A stretch of 64,000 nt of DNA from positions 861,758-925,757 of the forward strand of contig NZ_CTDZ01000009.1 of the NCBI RefSeq assembly GCF_001375555.1, read 5' to 3'. This document shows, in pieces, positions 27,330 through 34,815 of the stretch. The translations under genes were made by a program, and so were the position numbers. Positions within the stretch are counted from its first letter, which is position 1. Each line of letters begins with the position of its first letter. The notes below the pieces were generated by a model. The model made no database searches. It was not told where the DNA came from and saw nothing but the letters and a program-made list of their open reading frames with translations. The DNA comes from Numidum massiliense (GTDB lineage: Bacteria; Bacillota; Bacilli; Thermoactinomycetales; Novibacillaceae).

Positions 27330-28070
27330 TTAGAGTTCTAAACGACTGTACAGTTTGGGAAAATTGCTTTTACTCAAGTAAAGAATATCTGAGACTGTTT
27401 TCAAGTAGATGAGGTATGTGTTTCCTGAGGGTTCGATTCTCCTAACTTGTCGGATGTTGACGATAAAACTTCTATGTGTCCGGATAAACAGGTTGGTGTT
27501 TAGTCTCCTTTCTATTTGTTTTAATGGCTCATTCGTTTTAATAGTCGTCTGTTCAGTGTCGACAACGCAAATCTTAGTTTCTTTAAGATCTGACGTTAAA
27601 TAAGCAATTTTTTCTTGATCGATTAACTCAATCCCTCGACGGACTTTCACGGGTAGTGGATCCGGATTTTGTGCCACTTGGAGACCTTTGAGATAACGAA
27701 TAGTCTTTTTTAAACTTAAAAGAAATCGCTCTTCAGTAAGCGGTTTGACTAAAAAATCAATCGCGTCAATCTCAAAGGCTGTGACGGCATGCTGGTCTAG
27801 TCTGGAAATGAGTACGATCGCCGAATAAGGGAAGGACGCACGAATCTGATTAGCAATAGAAGTGGGAGGAACATCAATGGTTAAATGATCAATATCAAGA
27901 AAAATAATTTGGGGGATGGTTTTTTTAATCACGTCGCCTAATTCGTCCAAGTTGTTAACCGTAGAAATCATGTCAATATTAGACCCGAAGAGGAGAGACT
28001 CTACTTTTGTCAGTGTGTCGTGACATTCCCCAACTATAATTGCAGAATATAGCTTTGAAGAAAACGACAT
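27330..28070 (-). CDS. LytTR-family response regulator (orphan)
   Basis: A 246-residue two-domain regulator. Residues 8-120 are a receiver domain with the phosphorylation Asp in IIFLDIDHL and the conserved Lys in DFLVKPLTEE. Residues 145-245 are a LytTR DNA-binding domain (GIELIDQEKIAYLTS, then FIRTHRSFIVNIRQVRRIEP). LytTR regulators commonly control bacteriocins, competence and virulence genes. No sensor kinase is adjacent. The gene faces away from the bacteriocin gene that starts 450 bases away, so local control is possible but not shown. ATG 28070 follows AGAGGGAG. Confidence 0.9.
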   Translation of the reverse strand: MSFSSKLYSAIIVGECHDTLTKVESLLFGSNIDMISTVNNLDELGDVIKKTIPQIIFLDIDHLTIDVPPTSIANQIRASFPYSAIVLISRLDQHAVTAFEIDAIDFLVKPLTEERFLLSLKKTIRYLKGLQVAQNPDPLPVKVRRGIELIDQEKIAYLTSDLKETKICVVDTEQTTIKTNEPLKQIERRLNTNLFIRTHRSFIVNIRQVRRIEPSGNTYLIYLKTVSDILYLSKSNFPKLYSRLEL

Positions 28071-28103
28071 GTTTAACTCCCTCTTTTCCTCTTTATAGGA
28101 GAT

Positions 28104-28132
28104 ATTATATATGTGTTTATCCTTTAATTCAA
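28104..28132 (-). promoter_or_regulatory. SigA-type promoter of the LytTR gene
   Basis: On the minus strand TTGAAT (28132-28127) and TATAAT (28109-28104) are 17 bases apart, just upstream of the regulator's ribosome site. Confidence 0.65.
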
Positions 28133-28418
28133 GTGTTTCTATACGTTCGAAAAGTGACTATAATTTCAACCCGCACGTCTATCGTTCTTTCTGTGATGAT
28201 CGTGTCGCAAACTTAGCCGCGAAGCTTATTGGACTTCTTGGTAAGGTGTTAGAAAGTGATTAGAAACTAATAGGTTATCATTTAGATTTACCGTTCATCG
28301 TAAAAAAAAATAGCTTCATCCTAATAAAACACCTTTTCGTGCCAATATTATAGATTTAAAGTTATTAGCCCGTTATTATTTGTTTAACGTAACTTGTACC
28401 TTCACTAGCAAGGGCAAG
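28133..28418. other. AT-rich intergenic region between regulator and bacteriocin
   Basis: No gene is recognised. It must hold the bacteriocin promoter. One LytTR-like half-site (ACCGTTCAT, 28290-28298) is present but without the expected partner. Confidence 0.4.
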
Positions 28419-28451
28419 AAAAAACCCTCCCGCATCGACATGGTGGTGAGC
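28419..28451 (+). repeat. Left arm of an imperfect inverted repeat flanking the bacteriocin gene
   Basis: AAAAAACCCTCCCGCATCG and the bases after it match, in inverted orientation, 29000-29034, with only a few differences over about 33 bases. The arms enclose the whole bacteriocin gene. Confidence 0.65.
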
Positions 28452-28521
28452 GGAGACAAACTGGATCGGGAAGTAGAAATATTGGCAAAAATGGCCGAAT
28501 GGAAGAGGAGGAATGAACGAA

Positions 28522-28899
28522 ATGGAAAAACTATCTTATAAGCAAAAGAGGAAACCCTTGACTCGAACGATCAAAGCGACCCTCGCCGCGATGGCGCTCA
28601 CGATCGCTTTGGTAGGGGGAGCCGCAGTGCCGGCATATGCTTGGGTGAATCCGGGTTGGCACTCCCAGTACCCGTCGGAAGGAGGACATTGGAGGTACGG
28701 ATTCGTGAACGCTGGGCTCCGTTCCGAGTACAATCACCCGACGAAGGTTCACGGCTCGACGGTGTATAAGCTCATCGACGGCAAGGTGGTAAAGAAAAAC
28801 AGGAGCTTAGACACGGCTAAGGGGAGATACTCTCACGCCTATGTCGGAACCTTAAACTCGCCGGGTCTCAAGGGTCGTTACTTCTACCGTACCAATTGA
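28522..28899 (+). CDS. Lactococcin 972-family bacteriocin precursor
   Basis: A 125-residue secreted protein. Residues 1-40 form a long Sec signal peptide: [14 protein letters not shown], hydrophobic [12 protein letters not shown], cleavage after PAYA. The mature part has the lactococcin 972 pattern: EGGHWRYGF, then [26 protein letters not shown] and a C-terminal GRYFYRTN. Lactococcin 972 binds lipid II and blocks septum formation in related Gram-positives; activity here is inferred. ATG 28522 is preferred over 28513, because in the duplicated remnant at 29469 only this second ATG stays open. AGGAGG lies upstream. Confidence 0.85.
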   Translation: MEKLSYKQKRKPLTRTIKATLAAMALTIALVGGAAVPAYAWVNPGWHSQYPSEGGHWRYGFVNAGLRSEYNHPTKVHGSTVYKLIDGKVVKKNRSLDTAKGRYSHAYVGTLNSPGLKGRYFYRTN

Positions 28900-28903
28900 T
28901 CCA

Positions 28904-28951
28904 GGCGATACCGGTTGGGCTCGGTCGCCGTGGCTTAACATGGCGAGTTCC
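28904..28951 (+). repeat. Spacer repeat after the bacteriocin gene, copy 1
   Basis: GGCGATACC, then GTCGCCGTGGCTTAACATGG and CGAGTTCC. A shortened copy at 30811-30854 precedes the membrane-protein gene. It probably marks the original bacteriocin-to-membrane-protein junction. Confidence 0.7.
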
Positions 28952-28999
28952 GATTTGTTCTTGTAGGTTAGAGTACCTGTCAAATTAGCTTGTCTTAAC

Positions 29000-29034
29000 G
29001 CGCACCTACCATGTCGGTGCGGGAGCGGTTTTTT
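29000..29034 (+). terminator. Probable bacteriocin terminator, also right arm of the flanking inverted repeat
   Basis: CGCACC and GGTGCG form a stem at 29001-29021, followed by GGAGCGG and six T. The same bases are the inverted match of 28419-28451. Confidence 0.5.
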
Positions 29035-29103
29035 CCTCAGAAGCGGAATCTTTACCAGCTCGTAGTTTTTATCCCGGTGCTTTCGTTTAGAATCCTCAGG
29101 TAA

Positions 29104-29283
29104 TGTTCAGGATGTACTGGCGATCTGATTGATGAAGGTTTTTTTGCGTCGATATATCAAAATCCTTCATGGTATATATCCAACGGAAAGGAAATATCTA
29201 TTGATGTCCTGCCAGAGTACCACATCAAAAAAATGGTGCATATCTACGAAAAACAAAATGTGACCGTAGGATATTTTTTTTGA
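29104..29283 (+). pseudogene. Unrecognised C-terminal ORF fragment
   Basis: A 59-codon open frame follows a TAA at 29101 and has no start codon. It reads DLIDEGFFASIYQNPSWYIS, then DVLPEYHIKKMVHIYEK, ending VTVGYFF at TGA 29281. It looks like the tail of a lost gene. I do not recognise the family. Confidence 0.3.
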
Positions 29284-29468
29284 GGATCTAGGCCTCAAAA
29301 ACTAAGAATCCTTGAACCTTTTTCCTGTTCAGTCGTCTCTATAGTAGATAAGTAAATATGGAAGGAGCAGGATATCAAAATCTGGATAAGCAACAAAGAA
29401 AAACACAACCCCCCTGGCCAGCTATGAGATGTTGGTACCGGTCATTTGAATGAGGAGGAATGAGTTAA

Positions 29469-29585
29469 ATGAAACAACTTTTTTATAGGCAAAAGAGGGA
29501 GCCCTTGACTGGAACAATCAAAGCGACGTTTGACGCGTTGGCGATGTCCTCAGTAGACGTCGCATGTGATCGGTGGTGCAGATAG
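29469..29585 (+). pseudogene. Truncated second lactococcin 972-type leader
   Basis: The frame reads MKQLFYRQKREPLTGTIKAT, then FDALAM, clearly homologous to the signal-peptide start of the bacteriocin at 28522. The upstream GAGGAGGAATGA is conserved too. From about 29547 it changes into the 3' tail of the membrane-protein gene family and stops at TAG 29583. It is therefore a recombination-fused remnant, with the ABC ATPase gene beginning at its end. Confidence 0.75.
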
Positions 29586-29623
29586 TGATTGAAGCCCAGG
29601 ACATTTCAGTAGCAATTGGTGGG
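29550..29623 (+). repeat. 74-bp direct repeat, copy 1
   Basis: By hand alignment 64 of 74 bases match 32863-32936, without gaps. It contains the last codons of a membrane-protein gene and the first 13 codons of the ABC ATPase. Confidence 0.85.
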
Positions 29624-30277
29624 CGGACAGTGCTTGATGGTGAAACCCTTCGTTGCGCGCCTGGGATGATGACAGCCCTCATTGGTCCGAGTGGATGTGG
29701 GAAGACCACACTCTTGCACTGCCTCGGGCTGTTGCTCCCAGTGGAACAGGGGCGCATCTTGATCGACGGAGCCGATGTGACACGTTACGGTACTGCGGCA
29801 CGACGTCGGTTCTGGCGTGATCGCGCGGCGTTCGTCCTACAGGATTACGGCATCATGGATGAGGAGTCGGTTGCCTTCAATGTCACCATGCAGGCGAGCG
29901 TCCTCGGACGACGCGTCACGGGAAACCGGGAGCGGTTGGCGCAGGCGCTCGAGCAGACAGGTCTCGAGGAGCGAGAAGGTGAGTTGGCCAGCCACCTGAG
30001 TGGAGGCGAGAAGCAGCGACTCGCACTGGCTCGTGCCATCTACAAGGACGCTGCGATCCTGTACGCCGACGAACCCACTGCCTCCCTTGACGCAACCAAC
30101 CGGCGAAAGGTCATCGACCTGTTTGCGGACTTCGCCGCGCGTGGCCGCACGGTTATTGTGTCGACGCACGACTCCGAGATGATCAACGCGTGTGACGCCC
30201 GGCATGAAGTAGGTTCGAACAGCCCATCACACTATTCGTCGACGAGTGATCTCGCTAGCCTAGGAGGATCCTCATGA
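29585..30277 (+). CDS. Bacteriocin-associated ABC transporter ATPase (lactococcin 972 group)
   Basis: A 230-residue ATPase. Walker A is GPSGCGKTTLLH, signature LSGGEKQRLALARAIY, Walker B ILYADEPTASLD, switch His STHD. It resembles the ATPases found with lactococcin 972-like genes, thought to export or give immunity together with the large membrane protein. GTG 29585 is favoured because it and its counterpart at 32898 are conserved in the direct repeat and give a MIE-type start; GTG 29576 is possible. The ribosome site is weak. Codon use is richer in GC than in the flanks and looks actinobacterial. The stop overlaps the next ATG by four bases. Confidence 0.85.
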   Translation: MIEAQDISVAIGGRTVLDGETLRCAPGMMTALIGPSGCGKTTLLHCLGLLLPVEQGRILIDGADVTRYGTAARRRFWRDRAAFVLQDYGIMDEESVAFNVTMQASVLGRRVTGNRERLAQALEQTGLEEREGELASHLSGGEKQRLALARAIYKDAAILYADEPTASLDATNRRKVIDLFADFAARGRTVIVSTHDSEMINACDARHEVGSNSPSHYSSTSDLASLGGSS

Positions 30278-30630
30278 AGTTGACATCTAAGATTATTATC
30301 GGTGTCGTTGTCGTCTTACTACTGGTAGCGGGCGTTGCGTTCCTAAACGGCTGGATCCCAGTATCAACGAGGGACACGCATCCGCCGTGCGACAAGCTGC
30401 CGACCGTAGCGGAGGCCACTGCGGCGCTTGCCAGCCATCAAGGCCTCGCCGAGGAGATCAAAGCGCTAGGTGATGGTATTGCGGTCGAAGTGGGAAAGCC
30501 GTGTCCCGATGACCAGGACCGAGGCTTAGTCACGGTAAGCTATCGTTCGACATCAGAGCGCGACGCTATCTCCGACCTACTCAGCAACCGCGACGGGTTT
30601 GGGGTTCCGGTTCAGTTAGTGAAGCGCTAA
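30274..30630 (+). CDS. Small membrane-anchored protein of the bacteriocin island
   Basis: A 118-residue protein with one N-terminal membrane segment (IIIGVVVVLLLVAGVAFL) and an extracytoplasmic part with two Cys (HPPCDKL, GKPCPDD). ATG 30274 overlaps the ATPase stop as ATGA, with AGGAGG upstream, so the two are cotranslated. I do not recognise the family. An immunity or export accessory role is plausible from position only. The base composition matches the GC-rich block. Confidence 0.65.
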   Translation: MKLTSKIIIGVVVVLLLVAGVAFLNGWIPVSTRDTHPPCDKLPTVAEATAALASHQGLAEEIKALGDGIAVEVGKPCPDDQDRGLVTVSYRSTSERDAISDLLSNRDGFGVPVQLVKR

Positions 30631-30675
30631 CGCGGATTTTCGCACATCCGGTTCGCGCAACCGTTGTCTGCCTCT

Positions 30676-30789
30676 TGTGTGCAGGGCTGGCTCGCCGATG
30701 GCGTCAAGCCGAACCTAGCGCCGACCACCTAAGCCAAGTACGAGGCGCTGTTTCGGCTATACATCATGGCGCCTTTGGCGAATGATCGG
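30676..30789 (+). pseudogene. Remnant of a tyrosine recombinase (integrase) N-terminal domain
   Basis: One frame reads QGWLADGVKPNLAPTT, a stop (TAA 30730), then AKYEALFRLYIMAPLA. This is the core-binding SAM-like domain of actinobacterial phage-type integrases, whose pattern is W-L-x-x-G-V-x-P-x-L-x-P-T-T-x-x-K-Y-E. No catalytic domain remains. It lies inside the GC-rich block. Confidence 0.5.
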
Positions 30790-30810
30790 TGGGCGGCGAC
30801 GCCGGGTCTC

Positions 30811-30854
30811 GGCGATACTCGTTGCCGTCGCCGGGGCTTAGCATGGTGAGTTCC
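30811..30854 (+). repeat. Spacer repeat before the membrane-protein gene, copy 2
   Basis: GGCGATACTCG, then CGTCGCCGGGGCTTAGCATGG and TGAGTTCC align with 28904-28951, given a short gap. Confidence 0.7.
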
Positions 30855-30878
30855 AGATAAATATTGGAGGGTTCGCTT

Positions 30879-32882
30879 GTGTATAAGCGTATTATAGTAG
30901 CTGTCGCGGGCGCGTTGTTTGCACTACTTGCGCTGCTGGCAGCGATCATCACTGATCTATATGATCGAGACTTTCCGCAGGCTATTGGTGTCGAGAGCAG
31001 GCTTAGCCTCGACTTTAGCGAATCGGGCTTGTCCGTCACCGAAGCGTTTGCGAAGCTGGAGGAGCTCGATGCGCGCTGGGATCTCGGTCTGGTCAAGGTC
31101 GCGCCGGACCTTGATCGCGACGGCGATGGCCAGATCTTCGTCGCACTTAACGATGGCGATCTGCCCGCCGAATTTACGTGGTTCGGCGGCGATGGTGTCG
31201 GCAAGATCGTTGGCAAGGATCGACTTGCCAGCTCCTATCCCGATGGATTCTATCTTGTAACCGGCGAAAAAACCCACTTGGGCAAGTTCGCTGACACGCT
31301 AAAAAGTGCCGGTGTGAAGATTGGCCGGGGGGATGCGTCCATTTTTGACAGTCTTGAAATCGTGGTGTGGGAAAGAGGATTTGCTGCCGCCGTTCTTGCG
31401 GCGCTGGCGCTAATCGCTGCGCTGGCACTGTTCTGGTTGTCGCTGAGGGCGCGTGGGCGCGCCCTTCGAGTTCTCGGGGGGTGCCCGACCGTGCGGATCC
31501 AGGTGCAGGACTTGGCCGGGTTCGGGGGTGCGCTGCTCGTTTCGGCGGGCGTCGTGGCGCTGGCTGCGGCGGGCTATGTGGGGGTGTTTCATGGCTGGAT
31601 GTACGTCGGTACCTTCCTCAAGGCGCTGGTCAGCCTAGAGGCCGCTGTCATCGCCGTATCTTTAATCACTGCGCTTATCATGTCAGCTTCAGCTTGGCCG
31701 AGCGCTACCATGCTCGCCACCAGACAACCCGCGGTAAAGAGCCTGCGTTCGGCGGCGATCGTGATCAAGGCGCTAACGTTCCTCTTAGTGGTGGCCGCGG
31801 CTGGGCCTGCTTGGTCTGCATACAAACACTCATCCGCGATGGCTGCTGAAATGGCGCAGTGGAAGCAACTCAAAGACCAGGTCGCCCTTGTGTTCGCGGT
31901 AGAAGGCGATGACGGGGGTGACGGGGATGGAGAGGATGACGGAATGGAGCGCGTAGAGTCGCAGATTGGCGAGCTAGTGAAGGATGCGGAATCGCGTGAT
32001 GCGGCCGCGCTTTCCTACACTTACACTAAAGAAATGCAAACGCCGGTCGATTTTGGAAAGTATTCGGCCGTATCCTTCGTGAACCAGCGTTGGCTCGATC
32101 TGGTGACAAGGGGTGCACCACAGCCGGCGGTCACATCGGTGCCTGGCCACAGCATTCCAGAAGGGCTTGTTAGAATGGTTCGAGAAGAAGCTGAGCTCTT
32201 GTCCAGGGGAGAGCTTTCCGAGGAGCTGTTCGCACAGTTCCAGTTCTTGCAGCCGATCGACGGGTTCCAGATCCCGGTGGCCCAAGGAGGGGGGGGCACA
32301 AACCTTCACTTTGCGGACGATGTCCTGCTCGTCGTCGTCCCTTCGGTCTACGACACCTATGACGATTTTAACTTGACATCCTTAGCCTCGAGCAGCAACA
32401 TCGTGTTCACCGATGTGACTGCTACGAAGCAATTGCTAAAACGACACGGTCTCGACGTGCCGGGGCTGCGCGATCGTGGCCTCAAAGGCGAACTAAATGT
32501 TGTCTACGTGGCCGAAGAGGGGATGCTCCTCGCGCAGTTCGCAGCGTACGTGGTGTGGTTGCAGAATCTTGCGCTAGTTGCATTAGTTGTTGCTTTCACT
32601 GTCGCTGCTGCAATCAGTGCGTTGATCACCGCGCTGCTGCAGGCGAAGCGTGACTTCCCACTGCGAGTGGCAGGCCGGTCATGGGTGCGGATCCTCCAGA
32701 GCCGCGTGGCCAAGGAATTGCTTGTCGGAGCCGGTATCGTAGGCGTCGTGGTGCTGTTCCAAAGGCCTGATGAGATGGGTGCCATACTCGTGGCCGCAGC
32801 GTATGGGTTGCTTGTTGTGCCGCTAAGCCATCTGTTTACTGCGCGTTGGTGTTTCGACGGCGTCAGTAGACGTCGCATTTGA
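30879..32882 (+). CDS. Bacteriocin-associated integral membrane protein (lactococcin 972 immunity/transport type)
   Basis: A 667-residue protein with an N-terminal membrane anchor (IIVAVAGALFALLALLAAII) and an extracellular domain to about residue 160. Four membrane segments follow in 165-320, then a second extracellular domain with an acidic stretch (GDDGGDGDGEDDG), and three membrane segments near the C-terminus. This is the layout of the large proteins encoded with lactococcin 972-like bacteriocins, proposed to act in immunity or export with the ATPase. GTG 30879 lies seven bases after GGAGGG; the longer TTG start at 30864 lacks a ribosome site. Composition matches the ATPase, pointing to joint transfer. 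Confidence 0.82.
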   Translation: MYKRIIVAVAGALFALLALLAAIITDLYDRDFPQAIGVESRLSLDFSESGLSVTEAFAKLEELDARWDLGLVKVAPDLDRDGDGQIFVALNDGDLPAEFTWFGGDGVGKIVGKDRLASSYPDGFYLVTGEKTHLGKFADTLKSAGVKIGRGDASIFDSLEIVVWERGFAAAVLAALALIAALALFWLSLRARGRALRVLGGCPTVRIQVQDLAGFGGALLVSAGVVALAAAGYVGVFHGWMYVGTFLKALVSLEAAVIAVSLITALIMSASAWPSATMLATRQPAVKSLRSAAIVIKALTFLLVVAAAGPAWSAYKHSSAMAAEMAQWKQLKDQVALVFAVEGDDGGDGDGEDDGMERVESQIGELVKDAESRDAAALSYTYTKEMQTPVDFGKYSAVSFVNQRWLDLVTRGAPQPAVTSVPGHSIPEGLVRMVREEAELLSRGELSEELFAQFQFLQPIDGFQIPVAQGGGGTNLHFADDVLLVVVPSVYDTYDDFNLTSLASSSNIVFTDVTATKQLLKRHGLDVPGLRDRGLKGELNVVYVAEEGMLLAQFAAYVVWLQNLALVALVVAFTVAAAISALITALLQAKRDFPLRVAGRSWVRILQSRVAKELLVGAGIVGVVVLFQRPDEMGAILVAAAYGLLVVPLSHLFTARWCFDGVSRRRI

Positions 32883-32936
32883 TTGGAAGTGCAGATGGTG
32901 ATTGAAGTCTCGGATGTTTCAGTAGCAATTGGTGGG
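32863..32936 (+). repeat. 74-bp direct repeat, copy 2
   Basis: It matches 29550-29623 at 64 of 74 bases. It begins in the last codons of the membrane-protein gene and ends in an ATPase remnant. Confidence 0.85.
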
Positions 32937-32951
32937 TATTGCGGTAGATGA
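32889..32951 (+). pseudogene. Truncated start of a second bacteriocin ABC ATPase
   Basis: The frame reads VQMVIEVSDVSVAIGG, parallel to VQIVIEAQDISVAIGG of the intact ATPase, then diverges to YCGR and stops at TGA 32949. GGAAG lies eight bases before GTG 32898, supporting that as the ancestral start. It shows the original gene order was membrane protein, then ATPase. Confidence 0.75.
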
Positions 32952-33070
32952 GGTGCTGAAGTTTGCAAGTTTAACGATTCAGAAACTGACTATAGGTTTC
33001 TATAGGATATGAGGTATATTGTGCCTGTACCACAATAACTGACAGTCGTTGCTGGTAATCGCTAGCTACA

Positions 33071-33109
33071 GAGAGAGAAACGTATCTGCTGTTTCTCTCT
33101 CTTTTTTTT
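33071..33109 (+). terminator. Strong terminator closing the bacteriocin island
   Basis: GAGAGAGAAAC and GTTTCTCTCTC form a perfect 11-bp stem, followed by eight T. Confidence 0.88.
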
Positions 33110-33181
33110 GAAAAACGTTATATTCAGTGAATTGTTGAGGCGTTTTCGTTAGTTTTCAGACAAGGTGAAGGAGGGATCATC

Positions 33182-33451
33182 TTGCATGTAGGAATCGCAC
33201 TTGTAGGGCTATTGGTTTCGCGTTATTTACTACTCGAGAAGTGGCGAAAGGGGGCTGTGCTTATTTGTGTAACGGGTGGATGTGATCAAGAATGTTTAAG
33301 ATATGCCATCTTCGTGTCTAGTACTCGATGTGATGAACAGGCCCGCGATCGAATGGCAACAGGTCAGCCAATAGCCAAATCGTCGGGAACACGGTGTGAA
33401 ACGCCCATCGCCCTACCTTCACATAGTGCGCCTTCGAAAGATGGTATATAA
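33182..33451 (+). pseudogene. Truncated membrane ORF joined to a permease remnant
   Basis: TTG 33182 follows GGAGGG, and the frame opens MHVGIALVGLLVSRYLLLEK, a single membrane segment. After about residue 45 the DNA becomes, on the other strand (33355-33410), a relative of the last membrane helix of the FtsX permease at 23598 (AFHTVFPTIWLLADLL against SHDVFPTTWLLVTLL). So the tail of the frame is antisense to permease debris. The N-terminus may be a real gene start that lost its body. Confidence 0.35.
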
Positions 33452-33528
33452 TACGGGTTGATTGAACGCATACAAATTTGGATAATCTCCAACACATAAG
33501 TACGAACAGATGAAAGGTGACCGTTACG

Positions 33529-34611
33529 ATGTTTAACGAAGAGATCGTTACAGAGATTAGAGAGCAGTCGTTAAAAATGGAACAAGCCGGTGTGCTCACA
33601 CCGCAAGTATTAGATTTTATTTACGAACAGGGATTATTTAAATTGTTTGTGCCGCGCGAACTCGGTGGGAAGATGACGGCACTACCAAAGGCGTTGCAGA
33701 TTTTCGAGGAGGCCGCATGGATCGACGGCAGTTTTGGCTGGTTGGTCAACATCGGTTCCGGGGGAGGATACTTTACTTCTTGGATGTTGCCGTCTGTGTC
33801 GCAAAAACTATTTCAAGAAAAACAAGCTGTCATTGCCGGAAGTGGATACCCTTCGGGAACAGCGAAAAAAGTGGCAGGCGGTTATTTGGTCAGCGGGCGG
33901 TGGAAGTATTGCAGTGGTTCGACGCACGCCACACTCTTTACCGCGAATTGCCTCGTTGAAAATAGTGTACCATCGCCGCATCCAAGCATTCGTTCCTTTA
34001 TCTTTTTACCGGAACAAGTGAACATCGTTAAAGATTGGAATGCGTTCGGGTTAAAAGCGACTGCGAGTCACACGATCACCGTGGAACATGTGTTTGTGCC
34101 CGACGACATGACCTTCGATATTTTGAGTGTGCACACATACTTTGACGATCCGATCTTTCGCTATCCGTTTGTGCTCTTTGCGGAGACGTCTTTTGCCACT
34201 GTAGCCATAGGCATTTGTCGTCACTTGATCGATGAAGCGAAAGTGATACTAGAACAAAAACGAGAGGCGTGGGACTCTATAGATACTAGTCGCTACCCAT
34301 TTGTAATGGGCAAAGTAAAGGAAATGGAACGGTTCTTTCAGCAAACTGTGGCTGACTTTTACGAAATTGTGGACCGTTCATGGGAAATGAATGTGAACCG
34401 CCAGCTCACCTCAGAGACAGAGATCCAACGGCAAGTGAGTGAACAGTGTAAGAGAATGGCAAAAACCGCTTTGCACTGTGCAGAAGCTATTTTCCCCTAT
34501 TTAGGCATGCCAGCGGTGATGGCACATACACCCGTTAATCGCATTTGGCGGGATTTACACACGGCCTGTCAACATACGATGCTCGTCCCGTTTTACGATT
34601 TAGCCCTTTGA
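33529..34611 (+). CDS. Acyl-CoA dehydrogenase-fold flavoprotein (monooxygenase-like)
   Basis: A 360-residue protein with the acyl-CoA dehydrogenase fold. The N-terminal helical domain contains YEQGLFKLFVPRELGG, the middle beta domain WKYCSGSTHATLF and FGLKATASHTITVEHVFVP, and the C-terminal four-helix domain AETSFATVAIGICRHLIDEAK. The C-terminal half resembles the DszC/HsaA flavin-dependent hydroxylases more than fatty-acid dehydrogenases. No reductase partner or pathway gene is nearby, so the substrate is unknown. ATG 33529 lies nine bases after AAAGGTG. Confidence 0.78.
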   Translation: MFNEEIVTEIREQSLKMEQAGVLTPQVLDFIYEQGLFKLFVPRELGGKMTALPKALQIFEEAAWIDGSFGWLVNIGSGGGYFTSWMLPSVSQKLFQEKQAVIAGSGYPSGTAKKVAGGYLVSGRWKYCSGSTHATLFTANCLVENSVPSPHPSIRSFIFLPEQVNIVKDWNAFGLKATASHTITVEHVFVPDDMTFDILSVHTYFDDPIFRYPFVLFAETSFATVAIGICRHLIDEAKVILEQKREAWDSIDTSRYPFVMGKVKEMERFFQQTVADFYEIVDRSWEMNVNRQLTSETEIQRQVSEQCKRMAKTALHCAEAIFPYLGMPAVMAHTPVNRIWRDLHTACQHTMLVPFYDLAL

Positions 34612-34622
34612 ACACGTGTTCT

Positions 34623-34650
34623 GGAGCCCACACGACATTGTGTGGGCTCC
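34623..34650 (+). terminator. Hairpin after the flavoprotein gene
   Basis: GGAGCCCACAC and GTGTGGGCTCC make a perfect 11-bp stem with a 6-base loop. Only AATTGTT follows, so termination is likely but not textbook. Confidence 0.6.
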
Positions 34651-34815
34651 AATTGTTAACAATGGTTAACACTTCAATCCTCATAAAATCAAGGCGTCAT
34701 CCACTCAACGCAAGATTAAGAATGTAACCTTTATGATTTGCGTTCCTCCGTATGGCGTTCGTGAACCGTGCGTATAACCTGTTTTTACAACATATTTTGC
34801 TTATATCTTATATAC

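Noticed and set aside
28290-28298. ACCGTTCAT as a LytTR operator before the bacteriocin
   Set aside because: LytTR sites need two direct repeats about 21 bases apart; only one half-site was found.
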